From positions 930,001 to 994,000 of the forward strand of contig WUJK01000014.1 in the NCBI GenBank assembly GCA_011317545.1: a DNA stretch of 64,000 nucleotides, read 5' to 3'. Shown piece by piece: positions 35,219 to 47,326 of this stretch; the first letter of the stretch is position 1; every line of letters begins with the position of its first letter. Source of the stretch: Coniella vitis (lineage: Eukaryota; Ascomycota; Sordariomycetes; Diaporthales; Schizoparmaceae). A program made the translations under genes and the position numbers. The notes beneath the pieces are model-generated. The model was given only the letters and a program-made list of their open reading frames with translations, did not search any database and was not told the origin of the DNA.

Positions 35219-36157
35219 TCAGAGAATACCGTGCTTTTGGAACAGATGCTCAAGTGCAGTCGAGTCAAAGTGCTCATCGTCAGGAATCATGTCGATGATC
35301 GCTGTGAGGTTGGCGAACAGGTCGCCCTGGTTCCGGTATGCCAGTACGGCAGGAACACCGGCGTTGTCAAACTCAATCTCTTCGTGGTGGATCTTGACGA
35401 AACGAGTGGTGGGATTCTGGACCACCAGAGGCCTCAAAGCCGATTCAATCACGTCGCACACCTCGGACTATACAGCAGGTTAGTCGGGTGTCAAGAGTAA
35501 CGGGATGAATCAGTGCAAGGTTTATGGGCGTACCTCTGGGTCGTAGACAAAGACGACAACATTGGTCTCTCGCGAGACCTTCTCAATGGCATCGAGGTAG
35601 CCCATGGCATCGACTTCCTCAAAACGGCCGTAGGTTCGCACACTAGGGCTGGTCCTACGATTGCGCACCTTGGAACGATCCTCGGACTCGAGCTCGCGGC
35701 GTCTTGACTCGCGCCATTGGCGCAGAAAGCTATCCTCGTCCTCTTCACTGCTGTGTTCGTCCGAGTCGCTGCTCTTGGAGTCGGACGGGGCCATCATGGA
35801 GGTCAGGCCAATGACGCTGCGGCGGGCATTGCGCATCTTTTCACCCCACTTGGACGTCTTCCTTGCGTTCTCAAAGTTGCGGGCGTCGGCAATGACACCT
35901 TTGACGCCGGTGGCGCGGCCGGCATCGAAGCTGGCTGGCGGCAGCTGCACCGGGCGGTCGTTTCCTGGCATACGCATAGCGGCGTCGATCTTGGAGGCAC
36001 GGTAGCGTTCTTCTTCCTCGTCACTGTTGTCTCTGTCGTGGAGGTCGCGCTCGCGGGCAGCTTCTTGTCTGTCTTCTGGGTGGACGTCGTCGTCGGGGCC
36101 ACCGGTATTCTTGGCTAGAAAGTCGTCGAATTCCTCTTGGGCTTCTGTCTTGGACAT
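35219..36157 (-). CDS. Phosducin-like protein (BDM-1 type), G-protein beta-gamma cofactor
   Basis: Two exons, 36157-35534 and 35467-35219, with a 66-nt intron (GTACGC donor), 290 residues. The start MSKTEAQEEFDDFLAKN is typical of fungal phosducins. Then come an acidic, Arg-rich N-terminal region, the helix EDSFLRQWRESRRRELESED, and the thioredoxin-like domain (TYGRFEEVDAMGYLDAIEKV, VVVFVYDPE, TRFVKIHHEEIEFDNAGVPA, AYRNQGDLFANLTAIIDMIP). It ends in the conserved ALEHLFQKHGIL. Proteins of this group act with the CCT chaperonin to fold and assemble Gbeta-gamma. Cryphonectria BDM-1 is needed for normal Gbeta levels. The likely partner Gbeta gene is at 49.1-50.6 kb. The thioredoxin active-site cysteines are absent, as usual for the family. 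Confidence 0.92.
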
Positions 36158-36990
36158 GATGGGCAAAAAGAGGCGAGAGGACGCTGGGCGGGTGTGCCGG
36201 ACGGGCGCTGGAGATATATATGTGCGTGTGAGGTATCTTGCCTGGAGAAGAAACCTGCTGGATAAGACGGGCAGAACACGCAAGCAAGGGGGGGCTGGCT
36301 GGCTGGGCAAGGCGCAGTGTTTCGAGATGGGCAGACGGTTGTTTGGAGAAAGCGGAGCGGGCACGCAGCAAGGCTCTGGGTTCCAAGAGAAGTCGAGGTA
36401 GACGTAGAGAGCCGTGGTAGGAAGCAGGAGTAAGGGCCGGGGTTGGTACTTGGCCGGCCTGGGTTGGGCTGGCTTCGGCGTCGAGGACAAGCAGGGGGGC
36501 AGTTTGGGTTGGGCTGGTGGGCTGGGTGGGAAACGTCACAAGCAGCGCCGGCGGATGTTGCAAGAGGCAAGATAGAGATCGGGCAGGCCGTGCGTGTTGG
36601 GTCGTGGGCAATGTTTCCTGGGTTGCCGGTCCAACAGGGCCCCGAGAATTGCGGTGTGGGCTCTTTTTTCTGCAGTGGAGCCGGCGGGCGTAGGGCGTCG
36701 AGCAGCGGCGAGGCTAGAGGGGGGTGTTGTGTCAGCGCGCGTTTCAGACGGGTATAGAATCGCGCCCAGGGGTGTCGTTGTCTCTTGTCGCGGCTTTTTC
36801 CTGTGGCGCACCCAGGCACAGGCAGCGACGTGCCTGACCTGAGCTACTACTTTAGCGCGTGAGCACTGTGGCACCCCCCTCCTCAAGCCACAGCGAATCC
36901 GCAAATCCCAATTGGGTGTTAAATGCTTCTATGTATAGGAACACCAAATTGTACATGGTATGCCTCTGGCTCGACTCGTGCAGGCACCAG

Positions 36991-37641
36991 TACTATGTAA
37001 TAGTACTGTGTGCTCCTTCTGTATCACCCGCACGGCAAAGCTTGCATATGGTATACTTTGTAGCGGGCATGCCGCGGATCATGCACGCAGAAATGGCTAT
37101 TTTGGTGTGCGGGTGCTCTGCATGTACATAGTACTATAACACGGAAATAGTCGATGCCTTGTGGGCTCGTGGCAGTCCAATCCAAGCAAACCTCTCCAAC
37201 ATGCCCCATGGCAGAGTACTATGATGCGAGCGAAACAGCAGCAAAGTGTGTCGACAAGTGCACATAGTACAGAGCAGTGTGGTGTAGAGTGGTCGGGGAC
37301 CGAACGTCGACGTACTACTATGTATGTATCGATGGCAAAAAATCCTGGCGCACGAGGGCGCAAGGGAGTGGAGTCACCAAGGACCCCTCTGGCTGGCAAC
37401 GGAGTGGAGCAGGCAAAGCAGGAAGCAATCCTGTTGCTTCCAAGAAGTCTCACGGGACAGGGTCATCAATCCCATGTCCCGTGCTATATTACTATGATGT
37501 GCGTGTAGGAAAGACAAGAACACAATCTCCAAAATCATCTCTGCAACGCGGACTGGCAGGCTGGCTGGCTGGCAGGCTGCTAGGTGTGTCTGGAGTTGCA
37601 TCCCGCATCGGCACTCAGATGTGTGTTACTGTGTACATAGT
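36991..37641. promoter_or_regulatory. Dense TACTATGTA/TACATAGTA cluster upstream of the phosducin-like gene
   Basis: Exact copies start at 36991, 37125, 37316 and 37633, with partial copies at about 37213 (AGTACTATGA), 37262 (CATAGTAC) and 37491 (TACTATGA). They lie 0.8-1.5 kb upstream of the start at 36157. Orientation alternates. Whether they act as a transcription element or mark a repeat remnant cannot be told from sequence alone. Confidence 0.4.
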
Positions 37642-37965
37642 ACGCCACAAGTACCAGGTACCAAGTACCTTGTGTCCCTGGGAGGTAGGATTGAGGCCTC
37701 AACCCCAACCCCAGGGCCCCTCACACTTCCATAGTACCTACACAGTACTGCTAAAAGTGTTCGCCCTCTCTTGTCAGATCATGCTCTCTCCCACACCCCT
37801 CTCCTCGCATTCTGCCCCGATCTTTTCGTACGGCGTTCCAGAACAGGGTGACCCCTCGTGGCTGACCGGGATCGCCACTTAACTTCCGTCAGCTCTGACA
37901 TGCCGGTCAATGCGCGTTGTCCGGATCAACCAGATCCCAAGGAAGAAGAAACAGAAGCACAACAC

Positions 37966-37995
37966 AACGCAACGCAACGCAACGCAACGCAACGC
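37966..37995. repeat. (AACGC)6 pentamer repeat
   Basis: Six tandem AACGC units seen directly, followed by a CAC-rich stretch. Confidence 0.85.
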
Positions 37996-40900
37996 CAGCA
38001 CCACCACCACACACAAGTACACGATTCCCCGATCGTACTCGGCACCGCCAATACAAAAATAGCCTAGACACCTTCTAGAAGCCGATGACAATGTACGCTG
38101 CACGACACGCTGACAGCTTACTCCGTACATGTTTGCTGCCGTGTCACTGGCCAGCTGCCCTCTCTACCGACACGCCCCTCTCCTTCGAAACGGATCTCTT
38201 CGCAGCGCATACTGTTACACAGTGATATTGTAGGCTGCTATGTGAAAGCCACACGGTACCGCAGAGATTCCCTGGACCTCTTCGCAATGCCCTTGCGGAT
38301 CTGGTAAAAGTTCCTGTGCAGTATCCACTCCTGATGCTACAATACATCCAGGCCAAAGCGTTTCCAGTGATAACCTCCGAAATAGGCGTCTCCGCCTTGG
38401 ACGATCACTTCGCGATCTCAAGATTGTTCTCCAATTCAAAAGCGTACTATGTATACACAGGACCCAGCAGAGAGAGAAAAAACTGGACATTCGCCCCATT
38501 GTCACGACATCACTCTCAACGGTCTGTCTATCCGCCAAGGAGTGGATCGCTGTGTGCCCGGACATGTCAAACGTCCCTAGTAGGGCACTGGAAGAGACGG
38601 CAAGAAATCAGACCCGCTACATACGTACTATCTTTGCCTGGGGCGCAGCGATCAACATCGATCCGACTGCTTGACTATCAGACTATGTACCATGGTGCGC
38701 GGGCTGCCGAGATTGGAAAACACGGCTCCTCGTCACGGAGCCCCGGCGCAGCCTTGGTCTCGTGCAACTTTCTCCTCATCCAACTCATCCATCCTGGCTG
38801 ACCTTGAAGGCCGTGATGCGGCCTGACTGTGGCCTGCTCTCGGCGTGTTCCTTCGTGCCACGCATGGGCCACGTGGACGCAAGATGCATCAGATTCCTTG
38901 TGGTCCCAACAGTGCAAGCTGCCCACCAAGCAAACATCAGGCCGTCACCACATTTATAGCTTCTCACTAGTCAGCACTGAGAGAAGTATGCATGTAGTGT
39001 TGCGGTGTGCTTAATCATGCGATCCATAGCATCGGGAGAGTGGTTGCCGCCGGTTTGGTGAGAAGGCACCTCCCCGTCGTGGCTGCTGACTCGAAAGACA
39101 CTCAGTCGAGCTGCTCTCGGTGGGTCGCGGATCTTTTTTGCTCTTGTGTCCTCGTTATTGTTGTTGTACTATATAGCAGCTGTTTCAGTGTACCTTGTAT
39201 CTCTTTATTTTTGTTCAGTCTCTTGTTTGCCGCGCCTATACCTATACTTGGTGCCAGGCTTGTTCAGTCTAGTTGCTGACAGGTAAATGTTTCACCTCAT
39301 CCATCCTGAGGGTCTGTCCGCTCGAAAACGAGCCCTCCCCCCCCCCCCAGCCCTTCGGAGATTTTGTGCGCAACGGCCTCAAAGGCAGCACAGCACGTAC
39401 CAGTCAAGAATGATTGCACTAGGCTTGCTTGTTGGTCAAATTAAAATTCCAAAAAAAAAAAAAAAAAAATCACTAGATCCTTGTACCCTTTATACAATAA
39501 GTATTTTGGTTAGGGAGAAGGGGTGGGGGGGGGAGAGCACCGTTGAAAATCAATAATGTTAATACAGTGGTCAAACAAACCAACAAGGCAGATGGATGTA
39601 CTCTTATCAAAGTTAGTTTTGCCCGACCTTCTTGTCATGCACCCACTCGCAGCCTGTGTAAGTGAACAAGTACTGACAGCAAATGTTGTGTAGCGCAAAC
39701 GGTCGGTCACAAGGCCGTGAACGCCCGTGAACAGTAGCTTTTCAAGAGATCCCATCCCAACAACACATTGACACCCAGGACAAGGTGTGACTTTTTGGAA
39801 AAGAACGCAAAACTCGTCGGCCAATTCCAAGGCGTTTGCCGTGATCATGCATTGTCATGCATAAGAATTCTGTTGACACAGAAATTGCTGTGGTGTATAA
39901 ACCGCTAACAAAGGCAGGAGGAGGATGGGGCTTCGTCGCACATCCAAGGCTTGGCGGCCTGGCCTGGGGGGGGGGGGACGGAAAGCCAGAAGTCAATAAG
40001 TAGTAGGAGCGAGCATTATTAACGAAACAAGTCCTACTATGCAAGTACGTTGTTTCGAAAAAGAAAAAAAAGAAAGAAAGAAATTTGAGAACAGAACCAG
40101 ATTTAGGATTCGCCACCTGGCCTTTCCCCCCCCTCCCCCCTTTTTTTCCACCTCTCAGACGTCAACTGCAAGGCGCAGCCTATTTGATGAAATCGATAAT
40201 GACGAGGTGGGTGATTGTAGGCAAGTTTTTTTTTTTTTTTTGGTGCAGTGAAACACGACGAGGGCGAAGTTGCGACGAGAGGGGCAGCAGTTGGGGCCAG
40301 GTATATGTGATGGGACGAAGCCACATGTCCGATGCGCAATGCATAAAGGTATGCAAAAGGCAAAGGCCTAATTGGACTGGCCATGGGGAACCAGAAACGA
40401 CGAGGAAGAGACCAGAGGTGGCATGAGGTCTTTCTGGGCACGGACGGGTCAGCAACACAATCTAGAGGGGGGTTCCGCTCCGCCACCAAAGCGCAGATGT
40501 GTTTGTTTGGAAGATGTGTTGGTGATGGGGCGGCGCTTCGTATGCCATGTATACAACAAAATGGGGGTCTTGATAGACAGGGGCAAAGGTTTTATACACT
40601 GGTATATCTGCCCAGAGAGTGTTGAGGATCTGTGTGTGAGTGTGTGATCTACGTTTGTTTTGTGCTGTTTTCGCTGAGGGCGTTGAAGGCGTAATCCCGA
40701 GACCAAAGAAGCAAAAGAAGGCAATTGTGAGAAGCAGAGAAAGATATCGATTACAAATGGGCCTTGAGCTTGAACAGAAAGACATAGACATCACAAGACG
40801 GCAAGCGAGGCACTGAAGGGCTCGAGATAAAGGCTTATGCGGGGGCCAGCCCTTGCCTACAGCGTGCCGACGGGGAGATGCTATTGTAGTGAACGGTCGG

Positions 40901-41405
40901 TAAGTTTACTGTTTGGACTAGACACTAACTATAAATGCGTGGGCGTGAAAAAGGATAGCGTTGGCAACAGATTTTGGGTAAAGTGCTTTGACAAACGAGC
41001 AGACAACAGGAACCTCATACGCAAGGCTGATGGATGAGGCGAAGGTGCATGGCAGAGGTAGCATGAGCAGGATAGGATTTCAAGCCGTGGGTGATGTGGC
41101 TTTCTGTCTGGTGATGGCAAGAAACAGAAACGACGTAGGTAACAGCATAAAGTGTTGATGGATAGATGCTTTGCGATCTCGCTGCTAGGTAAGCTACGAT
41201 TCCTTGCATTTCTTGCTGTGAATCCGAGATAGCTCCGCTCCTCGTTCGTGTATATTGTCATGTTTGGCGTTGCTTCTTCAAGTGTGCCAACCACTTTGAA
41301 CCATCATGGACGGCCATGCCGCCCGCTCACGCCCGCTATGCTCTTCGCCATATCTCCGGTACCTTTGCACAAGCAGACGTTGCCCATGATGGCCACATGC
41401 CAGTG

Positions 41406-42341
41406 CTAAGCCGCGTTACGCTCCTCCAGCAGTTGCGCAGGTGTCTTGCCGTCCGCGTCCTTCAAGTCCGAGCGTGCCCCGCTCTGCTCCAGCAGCTTCA
41501 TAGCCTCGACTCTGCCCTTGGCGGCAGCGAAATGCATGGGCGTCCTGTCGCTCCAACCGTCAATGGTTTCGTTCAAGTCGGCGCCGTGTTGAATCAGGAG
41601 CCGCATGGTCTCGAGCTGACCGCAGCCTGCAGCGCTGTGTAGCGCAGCGGTGTTGTTGACAGGGAGGCCACGTGCCAGTAGCAACTCAGTTATGCGCGGC
41701 CCTTCAGCAAAGGCGGCAAAAGACAGTAGCGACGATCTGTAGGTCCTGATCTGTTTCGAAGCGTCGACAGGATGGAACGGATCGGCCCCAAGCTCGAGCA
41801 GCACAGCGACCACATCGGGTTGCCCTAGCCTCACGGCCTCGTACAGTGGCCGGGTGCCGTGGAGGAGCGGGAAGTTGATCATGTCTGGTTCTGCGGATCC
41901 CAGTGCCTTGAATACCGCCGCGTGCCCGTGGTAGATGATCTTGTTGATCGTGCTGAGACTGACGATATCGAAAGCTCCGATGCCGTGCTGTTTTGCGAAG
42001 GAGAGGAGGGTGGCCACAACCGCAGCGTGGCCGTTGCGAGCCGCGACTGCCAGCGCCCGTTCCAAGTGTGACATTCGCATCCCCAAGACTTGCCGCGCAT
42101 CATCCGGGCCTTGGCTCGGACGGTCCTCATCATAGATGCAGTGCGTTTGTTCGAGCATGGTCTTGCTCAGTTGCGGCTGCGACAGCAAGCTCTGCAGGGC
42201 TGTGTCGTCGCCAGACGAGCTTGCTTCCATCACAGGGCGGACGGGATCCTCGCCCACGAGGACATCGAAGAGATTTCTGGGCGAGCTGTAGTGTCTTGGT
42301 TCATCCGCGAGATCTGCCTCTGTGACTTGCGCCATGGTCAT
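41406..42341 (-). CDS. Ankyrin-repeat protein
   Basis: Single exon, 311 residues from ATG 42341 (MTMAQV; a second ATG at 42335 is equally possible). The first 95 residues have no recognised domain. From about residue 95 on, ankyrin repeats follow: ERALAVAARNGHAAVVATLL, then TRPLYEAVRLGQPDVVAVLL with ELGADPF, then ITELLLARGLPVNN, then AALHSAAGCGQLETMRLLIQ with HGADLNE, then TPMHFAAAKGRVEAMKLLEQ with SGARSDL, and a capping ADGKTPAQLL. There is no signal peptide or membrane segment, so it is probably a cytosolic or nuclear protein-binding module. The partner is unknown. It is transcribed away from the secreted protein gene at 43307, with a 965-nt shared upstream region. Confidence 0.85.
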   Translation of the reverse strand: MTMAQVTEADLADEPRHYSSPRNLFDVLVGEDPVRPVMEASSSGDDTALQSLLSQPQLSKTMLEQTHCIYDEDRPSQGPDDARQVLGMRMSHLERALAVAARNGHAAVVATLLSFAKQHGIGAFDIVSLSTINKIIYHGHAAVFKALGSAEPDMINFPLLHGTRPLYEAVRLGQPDVVAVLLELGADPFHPVDASKQIRTYRSSLLSFAAFAEGPRITELLLARGLPVNNTAALHSAAGCGQLETMRLLIQHGADLNETIDGWSDRTPMHFAAAKGRVEAMKLLEQSGARSDLKDADGKTPAQLLEERNAA

Positions 42342-42466
42342 GCGGTGGTGATGGTAATGGTGGACCTTGAAACAATGGTGGTTGGTGGTGGTGAATGATA
42401 CTGACGGTGATGATGATATGAAGCGAGTTTGAGACTCGGCGCGTACTTTATAGAAAGAGAAGGGGA

Positions 42467-42501
<35 letters not shown>

Positions 42502-43306
42502 CAGCTCTACAACCATATATTTTGGCTGCTTACTTGTGTGTTTAAATTTAGACGTCAGATTCATTGGTACTTATGGCCGGTGCCAGGCTGATATCAGACT
42601 GCTTCCTCCGTGGATATGTGTGGATATTCACGCGTGAAGTTGCAACGCTGCCGTGACATCGTGGAAGGAACTGGCTCTTGGCCCTTGCACTTGCCTATAC
42701 AAGCTTAGTAAGTAAGCATCTGGCTCTTACATGGCATATCGGCTCTATACTATGTAAGCTTAAGTAAAGGGTTGCCCCGTGGCCCTATACAGGCTCCAGG
42801 GACGCAAATATAGATTAGTCTCCACCCAGGCTTACTATACTCAGTAGTAGATAGACGGCCCGGCTCTATAGAACGGACCATTTTGGATAGGCATCCAACC
42901 ACTAGGCCTTGGTGCAGGCCTCGTGTAAGTGAGGCGGATCATGGTGTTGCAACGACCTGTGCACGATGAGGATATGGAGTTTACCGAGTGATGCTGTTCG
43001 CGACATGCCCAACGATCGTGTGCTCCATGGATTCCAATTGCCCCACAGCTATTGATATCCACGATCCCCTCGTCGTTGCCATTGTGAGGTCTATCTGTGT
43101 ATATATAAAGACAAGTTGAGTGCCTCAAGCCATTTCCTGTTGCAACAAGTCCTCATCCAGTTCCATTCCAACATTGAATCCAAGCATCTGAAGCCTCTTC
43201 TATACCATCACGACCTTCATCTTCCCTGTCCACCTCTACTATAAGTAGATTCTACATTACCATATTCGTCTCGACCCAAGCTCACTAGGAGAAAAAAAAA
43301 AACACC
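42342..43306. promoter_or_regulatory. Shared upstream region of the ankyrin and secreted-protein genes
   Basis: Divergent promoter region. It holds a 29-nt A tract (42472-42500), one TACTATGTA (42748-42756), and a TATATAAA box at 43102-43109, about 200 nt before the secreted-protein ATG. A pyrimidine-rich leader with repeated TCCA/CTC follows, ending in AACACC before the ATG. Only the TATA box and leader are reasonable core-promoter features. Confidence 0.4.
42472..42500. repeat. 29-nt poly-A tract
   Basis: Uninterrupted A run seen directly, about 130 nt upstream of the ankyrin gene start in the shared upstream region. Confidence 0.85.
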
Positions 43307-44017
43307 ATGGCGGACCGTCACTCCTCTCGTTTTGGCCCAACGAGCATGTTGGCCATCTTCCTCCTTTTCCTCTCGCTCTTCTTCAACGTAGCGACCGCCT
43401 CGCCTCTGCCAGCCGACAATACCTGCAAAGAACCTGTGGCCGCACGCACGACCAAGACACTCATCACCCAGGCACAGTACGAAGCCTACCTGAAAAAGTA
43501 CTTTCCCGACACCGACAAGTACCTGCTGTACACGGGCCAGTCCGCCGACCAAATCGTCGCCTTCAAGGCAAAGAACCCCGGCTACTACTACTACAACGAC
43601 TTCTACGAGGCCACGACCCTCTCGCACCCGTGGTACAAGGCCTTCAACGAAGACACCCAGGAGGACGACGGCGAGGCGTCGTCCATGGCCATTGCCGCGG
43701 TCGCCACCAAGCAGATCCTGGTCTTTGGCGGCGCAGAGTACCTGACAAAGGGCCCCACCTCGTTCTACACGACCAAGGAAGCGCCCATCCTGCGGCAGAG
43801 GATCACGGGCGGCGAACTCCCGTACATCACGCACATGGCCAAGGGCGCCACCTCGCCCACGCAGATCATGGCCACCGAAGACGCCAACAAAAAGTTCACC
43901 TACAAGACTGGCTACAAGGCCGGCGACACAAACGCGTCTGGCTCCTTTGGTGTCTGCAAGCGAGCCTCCCAGACTTGTGATGCGCCAACGGTGTTCAGCA
44001 AGACTTTGAAGGCATAG
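43307..44017 (+). CDS. Small secreted protein, orphan (effector-like)
   Basis: Single exon, 236 residues; the ATG at 43307 sits in a good context (ACACCATGG). A hydrophobic core LAIFLLFLSLFFNVATA, probably cleaved before SPLPADN, gives a secreted protein of about 205 residues. The mature part starts with a Cys-bearing segment, then LITQAQYEAYLKKYFP, YLLYTGQSADQIVAFKAKNP, a Tyr run (GYYYYNDFY), SFYTTKEAPIL and THMAKGATSPTQIM. It ends with two cysteines (GVCKRASQTCDAP), so one or two disulfides are possible. There is no transmembrane segment after the signal and no GPI signal. Codons are strongly C/G-ending, suggesting high expression. I do not recognise a family or catalytic motif. A role outside the cell, for example in host or microbe interaction, is inference. 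Confidence 0.82.
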   Translation: MADRHSSRFGPTSMLAIFLLFLSLFFNVATASPLPADNTCKEPVAARTTKTLITQAQYEAYLKKYFPDTDKYLLYTGQSADQIVAFKAKNPGYYYYNDFYEATTLSHPWYKAFNEDTQEDDGEASSMAIAAVATKQILVFGGAEYLTKGPTSFYTTKEAPILRQRITGGELPYITHMAKGATSPTQIMATEDANKKFTYKTGYKAGDTNASGSFGVCKRASQTCDAPTVFSKTLKA

Positions 44018-44708
44018 GTCTCAGCGCACGTGAACGGAATCACCTAGTGCATGAAGCCTAGACAACAAAAGGTTCCGAGAGATTTTGACGACATCGGTTG
44101 CCATAGGACCGGATGCCAGCATGAGGGGCATCAAGCTCAAGCAGTCACCAAGAGAGTTCTGGACGATGCAGAACGACAATGCCAGTGTTAGCGCGCTGGC
44201 GCAGCGATAAAAAGTATAGCAAAGGGAAGAAGCAGGTCAGCAAAGGATGAAGAAAGAATGGAAAGGGAGTAGTGGGAGGGACAAAGGTTACATAGTCTGG
44301 AACTCTGAAAATAAATCCATTATTGTCCTAATCGCCACTTCTATAAAGTGTTTTACGCCGCTCCGTGTTATCACATCCATATTTGCCGTTGAAATTGTTA
44401 TATATATCTATGCGCTTGATTGCCCTTTACAACTACTGTCAAGTCCCGACGTGCGTGTCCATCCATCCATGTCCACTCAGCATGGTATTACAAGTAATCG
44501 AATAACACATGAAAATGATTCCAGTGCACAAGCCAATCCACCCCAGTCAGCCGCGAATGTTGCAAGGCTTTGTACTTGTGTAATCCGTCTGCTCGGTTCC
44601 GCCTTCGTCGTGTACTGGACCAACTTGGTGTGCGTGGGTTGCTGTGTACTTGTGTACTTGTGTACAATAACAGAACACACACTGATTCGCCAGGGTTGCT
44701 GGCTTGCT

Positions 44709-45499
44709 TACATAGTATTTTGCTTGTATCCTATGTACTATGTACACTTTACGTCTCCACAAGGGGAATAATAGTCACTTCAACCTCTCTTTTCCGCGCT
44801 TATTCCGAAGATTCTCCGAGGCAACCAACTGTATATCCTGTTTCTCCCCCCCCCCAAATCAAATCAACTGCCGAGCATCCGGTCTTTTTGTACATGTTTT
44901 CGTGGCTGTCATTTGTCTCACTGAGAGAGAAAGAGAGAGAGAGCCAGCCTTGTCTAATCGCTTTTCTCTCCGCGGCGAGCTGAGTATCTGAGCAGGTGCA
45001 TAAATGGGCTCCGACGATTCGTCTACGATTTTGCTATTGCGTGTTGGTAAGACGCTTTCTGAAAAAGGAAAGACTGTGAGGAAAGGGGTGAGTGGTTTAT
45101 TAACCATTGATCATGGTCTCAGTGCGTAATGCCTGGTATATATGTATATATATATATATTGTTTGTTTGTTTGTTTGTTTCTCTGTTGGAACATCTCTAC
45201 AAGACTGTGTTGGTATTGTAGCCCAACCGCTTTATGAATTCTGGCGACGACAAAGGAAGAGAAGAAAACAGTGGGAATATCTACTTGCTCACAATGAAAC
45301 CGGCTACCACAAGTGCCGCAAGGATGAGCATACAAATTTTCCCCTTGTTTGTCCTGCGAGCGCTCCATATTACGTCCACAAGCCAACGTATAAATTCCAC
45401 AGTCCAACAACGCCCGTGTATATTGAGCTTTCTGCTGAGCATACTGACCTCAAATAAACGTCTTGGTCAATAGTCTGTTTAAACTTGTGGTTACATAGT
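44709..45499. promoter_or_regulatory. Three TACATAGTA/TACTATGTA copies downstream of the secreted-protein gene
   Basis: Exact copies at 44709-44717, 44736-44744 and 45491-45499. The second is part of CTATGTACTATGTACA. Unlike the other clusters they lie downstream of one gene and far from any start, which weakens a simple promoter-element reading. Confidence 0.35.
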
Positions 45500-45661
45500 A
45501 GGTTGAGCTTGCCGAGTGTTGGGATCATCCTTGAGTCCATACGCCCCAGGGAAACGAGCATAATCATATTTCAGATATCAATTCAGCCGCTGTGTACTAC
45601 GCTTGGCTTGCCTGGCAAATGAAGAATTCACCCAAAGCAATTAAGCATACAGTTACTAAGT

Positions 45662-45663
<2 letters not shown>

Positions 45664-45698
<35 letters not shown>
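45664..45698. repeat. (AC)17 dinucleotide repeat
   Basis: Seventeen tandem AC units seen directly, in gene-free sequence downstream of the secreted-protein gene. Confidence 0.9.
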
Positions 45699-45704
<6 letters not shown>

Positions 45705-47294
45705 TCCATGGATAGCGGGACCGAAAAACCCAGCCGCCACGTGGTTAAACAATCGTCATTGATTGTTCAAAGAACCCAAAGTTCCATGTCTTTTCGTCGG
45801 GCGGGGGGGGGGGTGTGTGTGTGTGTTACATAACTACCTATATTGACGGGGGCGCTGGCTGTATAACAATATTCTACAAAAGGACCTTTTACCCGTGCAC
45901 CATCAAGTGCTCTCTTGTTTTACTGCGTCTTTTTTTCTTGGGATTTAGGTTTTCAGTTCTTTTGCTTGAGCTTCAAAATACCGGTTATTTGAAGCAATTT
46001 GCCCATCATTCATACCATGGTCTTGGATAGTATAGTGTCTTGCAGACTAGACCAAAATATTCACCATTCTTGAAAGCAGAACGGACGCACATGGGCCCGT
46101 GGTAAGATGAAACAATTTTGATATAATCCCTCCTTGTATCGGAGTCATCCATCGTAAAACTCTGTTAACAAGCAAGATGATTCAAATGCGTAGTATTGAT
46201 ATCGACCGCACTCCCTGTCAAGTGGATAGCAAGTATACATGTCCCCCGTTGTGTGTGCATATATCAGTATTTATGTGTATATATATATCTTTTGTAATTG
46301 TTCTCAGTGGCCAAGAAATAGCTGCACAATACTTTCTAGAAATCTGGTTAAAAGCATTCCGAACTCGTGAGGTTAGTCTCCGCAAAACACAAGTACTGCG
46401 TTCTACAACATAAAATAGAACCAAGCATAAATAAGATAGTCCTGCCTTCTCAAATGCTTCCCGTCAGAGTCTTGATAAAACGCGAGTAAAGATCGGGATA
46501 TGTAGATTTATTGGAGATTGAGTTTCTTTTGTTTCTGTTGTGCCTCCAGATATATCTGCGCGGAAGCTGGTTACCACTTTCAGGAACACGTGAAACATTA
46601 TTACCATGCACATACAGCTTTTGCTCTTACAATGCTCGTAGGACGTTGAGATACACCGAAATCTGGTTTTCGGATATTGCGTGGAGAAACGTACACTATC
46701 CTGCACAATTCTATTTCTAATATTATTTAAGAGGGCAAATAACCATGTCTATACATACAATCTAGGAGTGTGGAATGGACCCGGACTAGCATGTAAATAC
46801 TACTCAAAAAGTTCCATACGTGCTCGTCGTTAGCGAAACCAGCTGTAAAGGAACGTTAAGCTACCAAGGACGAGAAAAAGAAAAAGAAAGGAGAATAAAG
46901 AAAGAAGAATGAAGAAGATCAAGATAAATGCACCTTGATAAGAGTCCCTCACAAATCAGCACCCGGATACTATACAATGAGTTTATACTATAAACCAGAG
47001 TCTCTTAAAGTATATGTGGGCTGATATCCTCACCTCCGATTTGCAAGTATTAGCTCTTTTGTAGAGGCACGAGAACCGATAGTCCAATATGAATATATAT
47101 TCAATTTCCCATGAATCATCGCCCTATAACTTATCATACAGGATACAGGAAGAACCTCTCTGTTCCTTCAACTTTTAGAAACAGTTCGCACACTCATACA
47201 CTGCTAATATACGATAGACATACATAACCTATACTCATACCATTCCGAAGCAACTCAACTCTGCAGGAAATAAAATATTTCAGAGAACAAACAA

Positions 47295-47326
<32 letters not shown>
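47295..47326. repeat. (AC)11 followed by (AT)5
   Basis: Compound dinucleotide repeat seen directly, inside the AT-rich stretch. Confidence 0.85.

Larger units (their letters stand above)
36158..41405. other. 5.2-kb gene-free stretch rich in the TACTATGTA motif
   Basis: Promoter side of the phosducin-like gene and 3' side of the ankyrin gene. It contains TACTATGTA/TACATAGTA at 36991, 37125, 37316, 37633 and 38445, with many partial copies. Also present are (AACGC)6 at 37966-37995, A and T tracts at 39451-39469 and 40226-40241, and a G run near 39966-39977. No open frame has convincing protein character. No RNA gene is recognised. Confidence 0.5.

Noticed and set aside
37966..37995. CRISPR-like or satellite array at the AACGC repeat
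   Set aside because: The units are 5 nt with no spacers. It is a plain microsatellite.
43217..43834. 205-codon minus-strand frame with Val/Gly-rich translation
   Set aside because: It is antisense to the secreted protein gene, whose signal peptide, start context and codon use are clearly better.
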